A stretch of 64,000 nt of DNA from Paenibacillus sp. (GCF_035645195.1 NZ_DASQNA010000025.1:186001-250000); one strand, 5' to 3'; shown: positions 1 through 8,711, counted from the stretch's first letter. Translations and numbers: made by a program. The notes: generated by a model from the sequence alone, not told the origin.

Positions 1-1582
1 GCGGATTTTGGTAGCCGAGCTCGAGCGTAATCTCGTATATTTTCTTGTTCGTAGATTTAAGCAAATAATGGGCGCGCTCCATCCGCATGCGGATAATATA
101 ATCGCCGAGACTTTCGCCCGTCTCCGCTTTATATATTTTGGACAAATAGACGGGATGCAGATAGACGCGGTCCGCGATCGTCTTCACGGACACATCCTGT
201 CCGAGCTCGCTGGAGACGATCTCCTGCACCTGCTTGACGATGTAGCTTTTCGTAAATTTGTCGTTCGCGGACAGCTCCTTCTCAAGCTTCTCCAGCATGC
301 CGAGCGACCACGTCCGAAGCTTGTCGATCGAATGGACGATGCTGCGGTCGAGCAGGAAATCCATGCCCGCTTGGTCGATTTCCGCAATGAAGTGCCCTTG
401 CTTGTGCGCCATGTACATGAAGGCGTTCGTCACCGACAGGAACAGCTCGTACAGATGCTCGCGGGACGCCCGGGCCTGCTCCAGCTGCGCGAAGACGTCG
501 CCGATTTTCGCCCGCGCCGCCTCCCACTGCTTCGATTCCAGCAGATGAATGAGCGTCGGAGGCTTATACAGGCATTCGAGCGATTTGATGTGCGCTTCGC
601 CGCTCCCCGGCGCCGAGGCGCGGTCTTCGAGGAACGCGATGGACCGCTCGTCGTCCGATTGCAGCAGCATCGCTCCGAGGCCTGCGCGGTACGCCCCCGG
701 CAGCTCCTCCGGGAAAGCGAACCAGCCGGTGATCGCAAGCGAGATGCCGCCCTTCAAATAGTTGCTGACATGCTTCTGCAGCACGTGCGCATGCTGCTCC
801 AGGAGCGCGCGCCGCGCCGCCTCGTAATCCTTGCGCATCCGAATCGACTGATGGTATGCCTCTTTCATCTGCGCGATGATCGCGAGGCAGTCGTGAGGCG
901 CTTTGCCGTGCCACACATCGAACTCGCCGCCGAACACCTCTTCGGCGATGTTGCCGACGGCGTATTCCATCAGCGCGGCCGAATTGTGGTCCATCGCGCG
1001 GAAATGATTCCCCATTTGGACGAGAATCATGACGGCCGGCTCGTCGACCTTCAGCCGAATTTCGTACTGCTCCATTTTTTCCGTGATCGTTTTGTTAAGC
1101 AGCTTGCGCCCGAGCAGCAGATCGTGCATGAGGCTCGACCGCAGCACCGTGAAATCGGCTTTCCGGTTATGCAGCAGCTGATGATACTTTTCCGTTTCGC
1201 TCCATTCGTCCTTCAGCGACTCGATCGCATTCGATAGGCTCGCGATAAATTCTTCGTCGTTGACCGGCTTCAAAATATAATCGAACGCCTGCAGCTGAAT
1301 GGCCCGTTTCGCGTATTCGAAGTCCGAGTGACCGGTCAGCAAAATGCAGCGGATATGGGGCCACCGCTTCGCGATCTCCTCGATCAAGCGAAGCCCGTCC
1401 GTCACCGGCATCCGAATGTCCGTCACGACGATATCGACGCTCTGCTCCTCCAGCAGCCCCAGCGCTTTCGCCGCGGAATCGGCTTGGTATACCTGCTCTA
1501 CCTGCAGCTCTCTCCACGGAATCGTCTGCGCGAGACTTTCCGTCACGTACGATTCGTCGTCGACCAATAAAATCTCGATCAT
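1..1582 (-). CDS. YesN-type response regulator, AraC output domain (3' end beyond window)
   Basis: This is a DNA-binding response regulator of a two-component system. An N-terminal receiver domain begins IEILLVDDE, with the phospho-acceptor Asp in TDIRMP at about residue 55 and the conserved Lys in YILKPV. A long divergent middle region follows, then the AraC-type HTH, of which the first helix-turn-helix (VKTIADRVYLHPVYLSKIY) and the start of the second (ITLELGYQNP) are visible before the window edge. The ATG at 1582-1580 is preceded by GGGGTGG. It lies 21 bp downstream of its partner kinase (1604-3370), and the MATE exporter gene precedes that kinase, so the three are probably cotranscribed. 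Regulators of this class usually control adjacent transporter or glycosidase genes; the ligand cannot be read from the sequence. The last few dozen residues are missing because of the window boundary. Confidence 0.9.
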   Translation of the reverse strand, partial: MIEILLVDDESYVTESLAQTIPWRELQVEQVYQADSAAKALGLLEEQSVDIVVTDIRMPVTDGLRLIEEIAKRWPHIRCILLTGHSDFEYAKRAIQLQAFDYILKPVNDEEFIASLSNAIESLKDEWSETEKYHQLLHNRKADFTVLRSSLMHDLLLGRKLLNKTITEKMEQYEIRLKVDEPAVMILVQMGNHFRAMDHNSAALMEYAVGNIAEEVFGGEFDVWHGKAPHDCLAIIAQMKEAYHQSIRMRKDYEAARRALLEQHAHVLQKHVSNYLKGGISLAITGWFAFPEELPGAYRAGLGAMLLQSDDERSIAFLEDRASAPGSGEAHIKSLECLYKPPTLIHLLESKQWEAARAKIGDVFAQLEQARASREHLYELFLSVTNAFMYMAHKQGHFIAEIDQAGMDFLLDRSIVHSIDKLRTWSLGMLEKLEKELSANDKFTKSYIVKQVQEIVSSELGQDVSVKTIADRVYLHPVYLSKIYKAETGESLGDYIIRMRMERAHYLLKSTNKKIYEITLELGYQNP

Positions 1583-1603
1583 CGGCGTCCACCCCTTTTT
1601 GCG

Positions 1604-3370
1604 CTATTTTGCGAGCTCCTGCCTCTCCGGCGCGACGCGCCATTCCAGCATAACCTTGAGCCCTCCGAGCTCGGAACGGTCGAACCGGAGGCCCGCGCCT
1701 TCGCCGAACCGGAGCGACAGCCGCTGATGCACGTTCCACAAGCCGCAGCCCATCTCTTCATCCATCGGCCGATGGAGCTTGGCGAGCAGGACGCGCATCT
1801 GTTCCTCGGTCATGCCTTTGCCGTTGTCCTCGACGACAAGTCTCGCGGCCGTATCGTCCCAATCGCCGGAGATGCGGATGAAGGCAGAATCGGCATGCGA
1901 CTCGATGCCGTGCAGCACCGCGTTTTCGACGAGCGGCTGCAGCGCCAGCGGCGGGATGAACAGCTTCTTCATCCGCGGCGGCAGGTCGATGGCGCACTGC
2001 AGCCGGTTCATCCGCATTTTCTGAATCTCCAAGTAACTCGAAATAAAGTCCAACTCCTCGCCGAGCGGTACGACGTCCCGTTCCTGCCTCGTCGTGTAGC
2101 GGTAGTATTTAGCTAAGTTTTCCGCCATCGCGATGACGGCTTGATGGTTTTTCAGCTTCGCCATGCTGGAAATATAGGAGAAACAATTATAGAAAAAGTG
2201 CGGATTGATCTGGGATTGAAGCTGCTTCAGCTTCGCTTCCCGCGAATGAATTTTTTCCAGATACACTTTCTCGAACAGCTCTTGAATTTGCTCGACCATC
2301 GAGTTGAAGCGCGTAAACACGAAGCTAAATTCGCTGTTGCCTTTCGGCGTCACGCGTATGGAGTAATCTCCGTTCTTCAGCCGCTGAAAGCCGGTAACGA
2401 GCTTGCGGATCGGCACCTGCACCTGCGCGTACAGCAAATAAGCTGCTAGAAGGCTCATGAGCAATAAACAAGCCACCGAATAATAGAACAACCGGCTCGA
2501 CTGCTGTATCGGCTTCATGACTTCGCTCAGCGGCATGTAGTCGATCAAATACCATCCGGTCGTGTCCGAATGGACGATATTGACGAGATATTTCTCGCCG
2601 CCCAGCTCCACGGTCCGGTTTTCCTTCGGCTGCAGCGGCTCCCGCTCGAGCGCCGCGATCAGTCGATCCGCGAGCGTGCGATCGGCCGTCCGATTGTAGA
2701 TGATGCCCGCGTCCTTGCGGTAATACAACGGGTCGCGCCGCCCGTCGCTTTTGAAGGTATCCAGCATGTCTTGAATGTTACCGCTGTCAAAACGCACTTC
2801 GATGACGACGGTGGCGCCGTTCGCGCCGCCCGGCCGCCGCAGCGTATCGTACGGCGAAACGGTAAACCACGAAAATTCGAATTCTTGTCCGGGCACGCCG
2901 GTTTTCTCGACATGCCAGCCCCGCTGCACGATGCGATTGAGCTGCTCGACGTCGTACGTGCGCACGTCGTTGACCGAGATGACGCGCTGCAGCTTCGGCG
3001 AATAAATGTACAATTGGCTCCGCCAGTTCGAAGAGCTTTCTTGTATGCGGATCTTCGTTTGAATTCGCTTGACGAGCGTAATCGTCTGGAGGTCCAGATG
3101 CCGCTGATATTCGAAAATATCGCGAAAGCTCTGGATATCCGGATCTTGGATAAGCAAATTCGGCCAAAGCGCCAGCAAATCGATGTTCGTATTGACTTGG
3201 TTTTGGAAAAACGTGAGCTGGTTGATATTGGACTGGTTCAGCTCCGATTCGAGCACGTTCGAGCCGGTTTCGTTCGAGTAGAAATATAAGCCGACGATCG
3301 GAATCAGCATAATCACGATCAGGATCACGATTTTTGTGAAAAGGTTGGATTTCGGCATCGCTGTATTCAC
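1604..3370 (-). CDS. YesM-type sensor histidine kinase
   Basis: This 588-residue membrane sensor kinase is the partner of the adjacent YesN regulator. An N-terminal transmembrane helix (about residues 11-31) leads to a large extracellular sensor domain. A second helix (about 294-316) is followed by HAMP-like sequence (about 317-370), a His_kinase domain with the phospho-His at about 391 in QINPHFFYN, and a HATPase_c domain with N-box LVENAV (about 480) and G-box DNGKGM (about 515). The first in-frame start is a GTG at 3370-3368 that overlaps the MATE stop in a GTGA junction, implying translational coupling. An ATG four codons further in (3358) is the alternative. Coupling to a MATE exporter suggests sensing of an exported compound or of envelope conditions rather than a sugar, but that is inference. 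Confidence 0.9.
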   Translation of the reverse strand: MNTAMPKSNLFTKIVILIVIMLIPIVGLYFYSNETGSNVLESELNQSNINQLTFFQNQVNTNIDLLALWPNLLIQDPDIQSFRDIFEYQRHLDLQTITLVKRIQTKIRIQESSSNWRSQLYIYSPKLQRVISVNDVRTYDVEQLNRIVQRGWHVEKTGVPGQEFEFSWFTVSPYDTLRRPGGANGATVVIEVRFDSGNIQDMLDTFKSDGRRDPLYYRKDAGIIYNRTADRTLADRLIAALEREPLQPKENRTVELGGEKYLVNIVHSDTTGWYLIDYMPLSEVMKPIQQSSRLFYYSVACLLLMSLLAAYLLYAQVQVPIRKLVTGFQRLKNGDYSIRVTPKGNSEFSFVFTRFNSMVEQIQELFEKVYLEKIHSREAKLKQLQSQINPHFFYNCFSYISSMAKLKNHQAVIAMAENLAKYYRYTTRQERDVVPLGEELDFISSYLEIQKMRMNRLQCAIDLPPRMKKLFIPPLALQPLVENAVLHGIESHADSAFIRISGDWDDTAARLVVEDNGKGMTEEQMRVLLAKLHRPMDEEMGCGLWNVHQRLSLRFGEGAGLRFDRSELGGLKVMLEWRVAPERQELAK

Positions 3371-4782
3371 GCCTTGTCGAAAAATGTCGTGTCCCTCCTA
3401 TTATACTGGGATTCGGACCGCTCCGATAGCGGCAGACTTCGGCGCTCCTTCCAGCGCGCGCCGGCGCAGACGGCACGGAACGCTTCGTCCAAGAAATAGG
3501 CGGCGAACACGCCGAGCAGCCCCCAGCCGGCCCAAACGCCGAACGCGTAAGCGCCGGCCGTTGTCGTGAACCACATGCCGGCGACGCTGATGACGGCGAC
3601 GAACCGGGCTTCGCCGACCGCCGTCAGCGCTCCGGTCAGCGTGAACGTCCAGATGCGCATCGGCTGCCACGCGAGGCACAGCAGGAAAATCGGCGCGGCC
3701 GCGGCGACGACGTCCGCGCTGTCCGTAAACCAGCCGAGCACCGGCTTCCCCGCGAGCGCGAGCAGCAGCGCCGCGCCGAACGACGCGAGCATGCCGATCT
3801 TCGCGCCGGCGTACGGGGCGCGGTACGCCGCTTCGTGCCGCGCCGCGCCTTTCAGCTGGCCGACTTGGATTTGCACGGCCATGCCGAACGCCTGCCCGAG
3901 CATGAACGGCAGCTGCTGCACGAGATTGACGTACGTGTAGGCCGCGAGCGGCGTCGCGCCGAGCCCTGAAACAATCGACACAACGACCATTTGGGAGGCG
4001 CCCCACGAAACCGACGTGAAAATCGAAGGCATCCCGATCGCGAACACGTCCCGCAGCAGCGGCTTGTCGTACCCGAGCCACGAGGCGAAGAAGCGGCGCG
4101 CGCCGAACGTGCGGAGCAGCACCCACGCGCATAGGCCGAGCGCGGCGAACCGGCTGACGACGGTGGAAATCGCAACGCCCTTCACGCCGAGCTCCGGCAG
4201 GCCGAATGCGCCGAAAATCAATCCGTAGTTGAGAACCAAATGCAGGACGTTCATCAGGATCGAGACGATCATCGGATCTCTCGTGTTTCCCGTGCTGCGG
4301 ATCACTGCGGACAGCGTCATATGCAGCACGGCCGCCGCCATGCCCGCCCCGACGATGCGCAAATACGTCTCTGCGTGCGGCAGCACCTCCGGCGGGCACG
4401 ACATGAGCCGCAGCAGCCATTCGGCGCTCGCGTATAGGAGCAGGCTGATCGCAAGTCCCGCATATAGATTGATTTTGACGGCCATGGCCGCCGTCCGGCC
4501 GGCAGCCCGGCGGTCGCCGGCTCCCCACCGGTTCGCCGTCACGACCGAGGCGCCGGAATTGACGAGGAAAAATATCGTCATCAGCGACATGACGATCTGG
4601 TTCGCTACGCCGACGGCGGACACTTCGTGGTCCCCCAAACTGCTGACCATCAACGAATCGACCGTACCCATAAGAAATTGAAGAATCATTTCGATCGCGA
4701 GCGGCCAGGCGAGCCGCCATAACGAGATCGGTTTGTCCTGCGCGTTCGTCATCGATGTCACAGCCCCTGTATGTTGCATCAT
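3367..4782 (-). CDS. MATE family efflux transporter
   Basis: This 471-residue polytopic inner-membrane protein has about twelve hydrophobic segments, the length and pattern of MATE (multi antimicrobial extrusion) cation antiporters. The N-terminal half carries the family-like stretch LMVSSLGDHEVSAVGVANQ, and the second half repeats the fold after about residue 240 (FAIGMPSIFTSVSWG). Such proteins export drugs or organic cations in exchange for Na+ or H+. It is the first gene of a three-gene unit with a YesM/YesN pair, and its stop overlaps the kinase start. The start at 4782 lies just after a strong hairpin (4792-4817) whose 3' arm is G-rich and could double as the ribosome site. An ATG at 4752 is an alternative start. 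Substrate unknown. Confidence 0.88.
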   Translation of the reverse strand: MMQHTGAVTSMTNAQDKPISLWRLAWPLAIEMILQFLMGTVDSLMVSSLGDHEVSAVGVANQIVMSLMTIFFLVNSGASVVTANRWGAGDRRAAGRTAAMAVKINLYAGLAISLLLYASAEWLLRLMSCPPEVLPHAETYLRIVGAGMAAAVLHMTLSAVIRSTGNTRDPMIVSILMNVLHLVLNYGLIFGAFGLPELGVKGVAISTVVSRFAALGLCAWVLLRTFGARRFFASWLGYDKPLLRDVFAIGMPSIFTSVSWGASQMVVVSIVSGLGATPLAAYTYVNLVQQLPFMLGQAFGMAVQIQVGQLKGAARHEAAYRAPYAGAKIGMLASFGAALLLALAGKPVLGWFTDSADVVAAAAPIFLLCLAWQPMRIWTFTLTGALTAVGEARFVAVISVAGMWFTTTAGAYAFGVWAGWGLLGVFAAYFLDEAFRAVCAGARWKERRSLPLSERSESQYNRRDTTFFDKA

Positions 4783-4791
4783 AAAAGCGGA

Positions 4792-4817
4792 ACCCCCCGC
4801 TGCTAGGAACGGGGGGT
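4792..4817 (-). promoter_or_regulatory. Hairpin overlapping the likely ribosome site of the MATE gene
   Basis: An 8-bp perfect stem (ACCCCCCG / CGGGGGGT, 10-nt loop) ends 10 nt upstream of the MATE start codon. Read on the minus strand, the promoter-distal arm is GGGGGGT, the only Shine-Dalgarno-like sequence there, so folding would hide the ribosome site. The inverted repeat is seen directly; a role in translational control is inference. Confidence 0.4.
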
Positions 4818-4950
4818 CGCCTGTCTTGTCTTTATGATACCGAGGTTGGAAGCGGCAGGAAACGACACGATTGCAACAATTCTGCAGTTTTCGCAGCCGG
4901 GCGCTTCAATGGCGCGCACATGATTTTCGCTTTCCGCGCGGTTACACTGC

Positions 4951-5013
4951 ATTAGCGAACTTTCTGCACTAATAGCGAGTTTAGACTCGCTATTAGTGAG
5001 AAAAGCTCGCTAT
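4951..5013. repeat. Long imperfect palindrome between the MATE and bioY genes
   Basis: The core is a perfect 14-bp inverted repeat (CACTAATAGCGAGT at 4967-4980, its complement at 4985-4998) with a TTAG loop. The symmetry continues outward with one indel and mismatches, so about 63 bp could fold into one stem of about 29 bp. It lies in a gene-free 270-bp gap, downstream in neither operon's reading direction, and lacks a long T run. It may be a repeated extragenic palindrome (REP/MITE-like) rather than a simple terminator; only one copy is visible in this window. Confidence 0.6.
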
Positions 5014-5052
5014 ATTTTTCATTGCGGCGACGAGGGCAGAGCTATTCGAAGA

Positions 5053-5640
5053 TTATTGCTGCGCCTGGTAATGTCCGGCGCCCGTGAGCCGCTCCTGAGG
5101 GAACGCGCGGCGCAGCGAGACGGTGACGATCGTCGCCGCGAACGCTTTGATCATATCTCCAGGAATATAAGGGTAAAAGCCGGCGGCCAGCGCCTTCGTC
5201 ATCGGCAGGTTGAGCGACTGCGCAAGCCACGGCACTCCCGTGACGTACAGCAGCAGCGAGCCGAAGCAGGCCATGGCGAGAAACACGAGGACTGTGCCGC
5301 CGAAGCTTTGGCTCCGAATTTTGCCGACGACGAGACCGATGAGGAGCGCCGCGAACGGCCACATGACGACGTAGCCCCCCGTCGGGCCGAGCAGCGTCGC
5401 GATCCCGCCTTTGCCTTGGAGCAGCGGCAAGCCCAGCGCCGTCAGAACGACGACGAGCATCATGCTAAAGAAGCCGTAGCGCGCCCCGAGCAAGCCGCCC
5501 GCGAGCATGACCGCGAGCGTCTGCAGCGTAATCGGCACCGGCGTAAACCCGAGCGGAATGCTTATGTACCCGAACACGACGACCAACGCGGCGAACAACG
5601 CGCTGAATGCAACTCCTCGCAACGTAAACGACTGTTTCAA
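5053..5640 (-). CDS. bioY: Biotin transporter substrate-binding protein BioY
   Basis: This 195-residue membrane protein is the S component of an ECF-type biotin transporter. Family features visible are the opening RGVAFSALFAALVVVFGYISIPLG, the stretch FTPVPITLQTLAVMLAG, and GPTGGYVVMWPFAA, typical of BioY. About six hydrophobic segments are present. BioY binds biotin with high affinity and works with an EcfT protein and two ATPases, which are encoded divergently from 5762. A BirA operator (5681-5714) sits between the two transcription units, so biotin excess should repress both. The reverse-strand start is preceded by AAAAGGAGAAGG. Length matches the family. Confidence 0.95.
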   Translation of the reverse strand: MKQSFTLRGVAFSALFAALVVVFGYISIPLGFTPVPITLQTLAVMLAGGLLGARYGFFSMMLVVVLTALGLPLLQGKGGIATLLGPTGGYVVMWPFAALLIGLVVGKIRSQSFGGTVLVFLAMACFGSLLLYVTGVPWLAQSLNLPMTKALAAGFYPYIPGDMIKAFAATIVTVSLRRAFPQERLTGAGHYQAQQ

Positions 5641-5680
5641 TTGAATCCTTCTCCTTTTCTGTGATAAAGTAGACGTGTGA

Positions 5681-5714
5681 TTGTTAACCTAATATACTCG
5701 ATTCTGGTTAACAA
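5681..5714. promoter_or_regulatory. BirA operator (biotin box) between bioY and the ECF genes
   Basis: TTGTTAACC (5681-5689) and GGTTAACAA (5706-5714) are a perfect 9-bp inverted repeat separated by 16 bp. This is the form and spacing of the Bacillus-type BirA biotin box. It lies 40 bp upstream of bioY and 47 bp upstream of the divergent ATPase gene, placed to repress both when BirA carries biotinyl-AMP. Confidence 0.9.
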
Positions 5715-5761
5715 CAAGCAGACTGGATTATAACATGTCTTCGAAGGATTGAATAGACCGT

Positions 5762-6589
5762 ATGGAAACAATTTTTATCCGGCTTCAGAATGCGACCGTC
5801 CGTTACATAGGCGCTCCGCTCGAGCGGCCGGCGGCGCTGGACGGCGTTACGCTCGACGTCGTGAGAGGATCGTGGATTGCTGTCGTCGGCAGAAACGGCG
5901 GGGGCAAAAGCACGCTGTCGAAGGCAATTGCCGGCATCGCTCCTCTTTCGGAAGGAATCCGCACCGTCGAGGGCGGCGGTTCCGTACATATGGTGCTGCA
6001 GCATCCGGAGACGCAGCTGCTCGGCGAAACCGTAGAGGAAGAACTATCCTTATGCGCGCCGTCAGACCGGTTCGCATCGGACCCGGAGCAGCTTCGCGCA
6101 CAATGGCGGGGGCTGCTTCGCGAGCTCGGCTTGGCCGTCTCGCTCGATACGCCCGTGAAGCGGCTGTCCGGCGGCCAGAAGCAGCTGCTTAACATCGCCG
6201 GCTGTATCGCGGCCGGCGCCGACTGCGTCGTCTTCGACGAATCGACGGCCATGCTCGATCCCGCGTCCCGGCAGACGGTGCTGGACGCGGCGGCGGCGCT
6301 GCACCGCGCCGGACGGACGATTGTTTGGTCGACGCACCGGATGGAAGAGGTCGTTCGCGCGGGTCGCGTCATCGCGATGGAGCGCGGGCGGATCGCGTTC
6401 AACGGAACGCCGGAGCGGTTTTTCTACGGGGAGGACGGCGGCGCTGCCCCATGCGATGCGCTCGGCTTCGAGCCGCCGTACATCGTCCGCGCGGCGCGGG
6501 CGTTAATGGAGCGCGGATACCCGCTGGGCGTCGCGCGGCCGCTGCTCCCGGAATCGCTCGCGGAGGCGGTGGCGGCATGTCGATCGTAG
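5762..6589 (+). CDS. Energy-coupling factor (ECF) transporter ATPase, first subunit
   Basis: This 275-residue ABC ATPase of the EcfA/BioM type is expected to couple ATP hydrolysis to BioY-dependent biotin uptake at the inner face of the membrane. Visible motifs are Walker A GRNGGGKS (43-50), a Q-loop Gln in LQHPETQLLG (about 80), signature LSGGQ (135-139), Walker B CVVFDE (155-160) and the H-loop His in STHRMEE. The Q-x-P-E-x-Q-L pattern is typical of ECF ATPases. It is divergent from bioY across a BirA box and overlaps the next gene by 13 bp. Start at the ATG at 5762; GAAGGATTG lies just upstream. Confidence 0.9.
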   Translation: METIFIRLQNATVRYIGAPLERPAALDGVTLDVVRGSWIAVVGRNGGGKSTLSKAIAGIAPLSEGIRTVEGGGSVHMVLQHPETQLLGETVEEELSLCAPSDRFASDPEQLRAQWRGLLRELGLAVSLDTPVKRLSGGQKQLLNIAGCIAAGADCVVFDESTAMLDPASRQTVLDAAAALHRAGRTIVWSTHRMEEVVRAGRVIAMERGRIAFNGTPERFFYGEDGGAAPCDALGFEPPYIVRAARALMERGYPLGVARPLLPESLAEAVAACRS

Positions 6590-8283
6590 CGCAAGGCTTG
6601 ACGGTAACGGCCGACACGGGCGCGACGCTGCTCCGGAATGTCGGCTTTGCGGCGGAAGCGGGCGCCATCACGCTGATCGTCGGACGGACCGGCTCCGGCA
6701 AGTCGACGCTGCTGCGCACGCTGGCGGGGCTCGTTCCGCCCGCGAGCGGCAACGCCAATGTCGGCGGGCGGCCGCTGTGGGTCGGGAAGCGCCCGGATCG
6801 CGCGCTGTTGCTGGACATATCGCTCGCTTTCCAATTTCCCGAGCATCAGCTGTTCGCCTCCACGGTGCAGGGCGAATTCGATTATTCGCTTCGGCCGTTC
6901 AAGCTGCCGAAGGACGAACGCGCGCGGCGGACGATCGAGGCGCTCGACGCTCAAGGGCTGCCGGCTTCGATGCTCGCGCATCCGCCGCTGCTGTTAAGCG
7001 GCGGGCAGAAGCGGCGCGTTGCGCTCGCGACGATTCTTGCGCCCCGGACGCCGTGGCTGCTGCTCGACGAGCCGTCCGCCGGCCTCGACGCCGCCTCGCT
7101 GTCCCGTCTCGCCGACGAGCTGTCGCGCTGGAAGCGGAGCTGCGGCATCGTGCTCGCGACGCACGATTTGGACGCGTTCTTGCCGGCCGCGGACCGCGTC
7201 GTCATCTTGAAAGACGGACAGGTCATCGCCGAGGCGTCGCCCGAGGAGCTTGCGGACGATCCTCGGCCGCTGCTCGACGCCGGCGTCGGCCTGCCGGAGT
7301 CGATGCTCGCGGCGGCAGCGCTGCGGCGCGCCGGCGTCCCGGTGCCGGCGGGCTTGTGCCCGCCCGAGCGGCTGGCCGAGGCGATCGCCGCCTGGCCCGG
7401 CCCCTCCGGCGGCGCGGGCGAGCCGCAGCCGGCCGCCTCCACGGAAGCGGCCGAGCAAGCACCGCATCGGGAGCCGCCTGCGGAGGCGGAGGCTGGCGGC
7501 GCTGCGACCGACGGCGCAAGAGGCTTCCTGTACCGCTCGGACGCGACGCGGAAGTGGCTCGCCTACACGCTCGTCTCCGTAGGCATCATCCTGCAGACGG
7601 ACTGGCTCGGCACCGCCGTCGCGGCGCTGTTCGCCGGGGCAGGCCTCGCGGCGCTGACGCCGCATGACCGGAGGCGCTCGCTCCGCCTCAGCCGGCCGCT
7701 CGTCTGGCTGATGGCGTTCGCGGTGACGTTCTCCGGCCTGCGATTCGGCGCGCAGCTCGGCTTTTCCGTCGAGCCGGCGCTCGAGACGGCCCGCAGGCTG
7801 ATCGGCTTTTTCGAAATTACCGTCATCGGGCTCGTCTTCACGCTGTCGACCGGCACCGCCGAAATGAAAGCCGGGCTCGAACGCGGCCTCCGTCCGCTGC
7901 GCCGCGTCGGGGTGCCCGTCGAGGCGATCGCGCTCAGCGCGTCGCTTGTGCTCCGCTTCATCCCGCTCATTCTGGAGGAGGCGGACCGTTTCGCCGCGAT
8001 CGCGGGGACGCGGGGCAAGCGGGGCACGAAGCCGGGGAAAGTGCATCTGCTCGACATCCCCGTCTTCGTCATTCCGCTGCTGACAGGTTTGTTCCAAGCT
8101 GTCGAAGATTTGATTTTGGCGATGGAGCTGAAAGGGATCCGTCTCCAGAGCGGCCGTTCGGACAGCGTCGGCACGCGCCGGACCGCGCCGCAGCGGCCGC
8201 GAGATCGCCGGACGTTATGGGCGGGCGTCGCGATGTTCGCCGCGCTCGCATGCATTCGATTGGTCGGGGAGGGTGTACTGTGA
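6577..8283 (+). CDS. Fused ECF ATPase and EcfT transmembrane protein
   Basis: This 568-residue protein joins two normally separate ECF subunits. Residues 1 to about 280 are an ABC ATPase: Walker A GRTGSGKS (36-43), Q-loop QFPEHQLFAS (about 86-95), LSGGQ (140-144), Walker B LLLDEP (161-166) and H-loop His197. Residues about 280-320 are an Ala/Pro/Glu-rich linker. From about 325 to the end is a hydrophobic EcfT (CbiQ/BioN) domain with the two cytoplasmic coupling motifs recognisable as AIAGTRG (about 474-480) and AMELKG (about 515-520). The ATG at 6577 overlaps the end of the first ATPase gene; earlier in-frame codons run through that gene. Together with BioY and the first ATPase it completes a biotin ECF transporter. 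The fusion is continuous with no stop or frameshift. Confidence 0.88.
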   Translation: MSIVAQGLTVTADTGATLLRNVGFAAEAGAITLIVGRTGSGKSTLLRTLAGLVPPASGNANVGGRPLWVGKRPDRALLLDISLAFQFPEHQLFASTVQGEFDYSLRPFKLPKDERARRTIEALDAQGLPASMLAHPPLLLSGGQKRRVALATILAPRTPWLLLDEPSAGLDAASLSRLADELSRWKRSCGIVLATHDLDAFLPAADRVVILKDGQVIAEASPEELADDPRPLLDAGVGLPESMLAAAALRRAGVPVPAGLCPPERLAEAIAAWPGPSGGAGEPQPAASTEAAEQAPHREPPAEAEAGGAATDGARGFLYRSDATRKWLAYTLVSVGIILQTDWLGTAVAALFAGAGLAALTPHDRRRSLRLSRPLVWLMAFAVTFSGLRFGAQLGFSVEPALETARRLIGFFEITVIGLVFTLSTGTAEMKAGLERGLRPLRRVGVPVEAIALSASLVLRFIPLILEEADRFAAIAGTRGKRGTKPGKVHLLDIPVFVIPLLTGLFQAVEDLILAMELKGIRLQSGRSDSVGTRRTAPQRPRDRRTLWAGVAMFAALACIRLVGEGVL

Positions 8284-8711
8284 AGGTTCGGCTGCGAGGG
8301 CATCATTTATTATGTTTATTAGGCTACACCGGCATGGGGTACTCCCCGGGGTTCGTCCGAAACATGACGAGCGTGTACGAGCGGCTCCGCGCCGAGCCGT
8401 CGACCGTCGTCGACATCGTCCGGGGGCCCGACGATTTGTGCTTGTGTTACCCGGAGGACGGCCCGTACCATTGCGACGGGGAACGCGTGCACGCGCGGGA
8501 CGACGCCGTGCTGGAGTCGCTCGGAATCCGTCTCGGGGAGCGGACCGAATGGCGGCGCATCGAAGCTGCCGTTCGGTCGAAGCTAACGCCGGACGACATC
8601 CCGCGCCTATGCGCGACTTGCCCGTGGCTGTCGTACGGCGTTTGCGAAGCGGGCGTCGCGCGAATCGTCTCCGGCGAAGGGCTGGCGCCGCTGCCGGATC
8701 GAACCGTATAA
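8280..8711 (+). CDS. DUF1284 family Cys-rich protein
   Basis: This 143-residue protein opens with RLRGHHLLCLLGYTGMGYSP, the hallmark of DUF1284. It contains clustered cysteines: LLC near the N-terminus, CLCYPEDGPYHC in the middle, and CATCPWLSYGVC near the end. Family members are predicted iron-sulfur binding proteins of unknown function, and the Cys pattern here agrees. It starts with a GTG at 8280 that overlaps the stop of the ECF fusion gene (GTGA), so it is probably translated by coupling and placed under the same BirA-controlled promoter. A role in biotin metabolism is suggested by position only. The gene is followed by the first half of a terminator later split by an insertion sequence. 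Confidence 0.82.
   Translation: MKVRLRGHHLLCLLGYTGMGYSPGFVRNMTSVYERLRAEPSTVVDIVRGPDDLCLCYPEDGPYHCDGERVHARDDAVLESLGIRLGERTEWRRIEAAVRSKLTPDDIPRLCATCPWLSYGVCEAGVARIVSGEGLAPLPDRTV

Noticed and set aside
8-1237. Long plus-strand ORF of 409 residues at the window start
   Set aside because: It lies entirely antisense to the YesN response regulator, which has clear receiver and HTH motifs; the plus-strand translation is Arg/His-rich with no domain.
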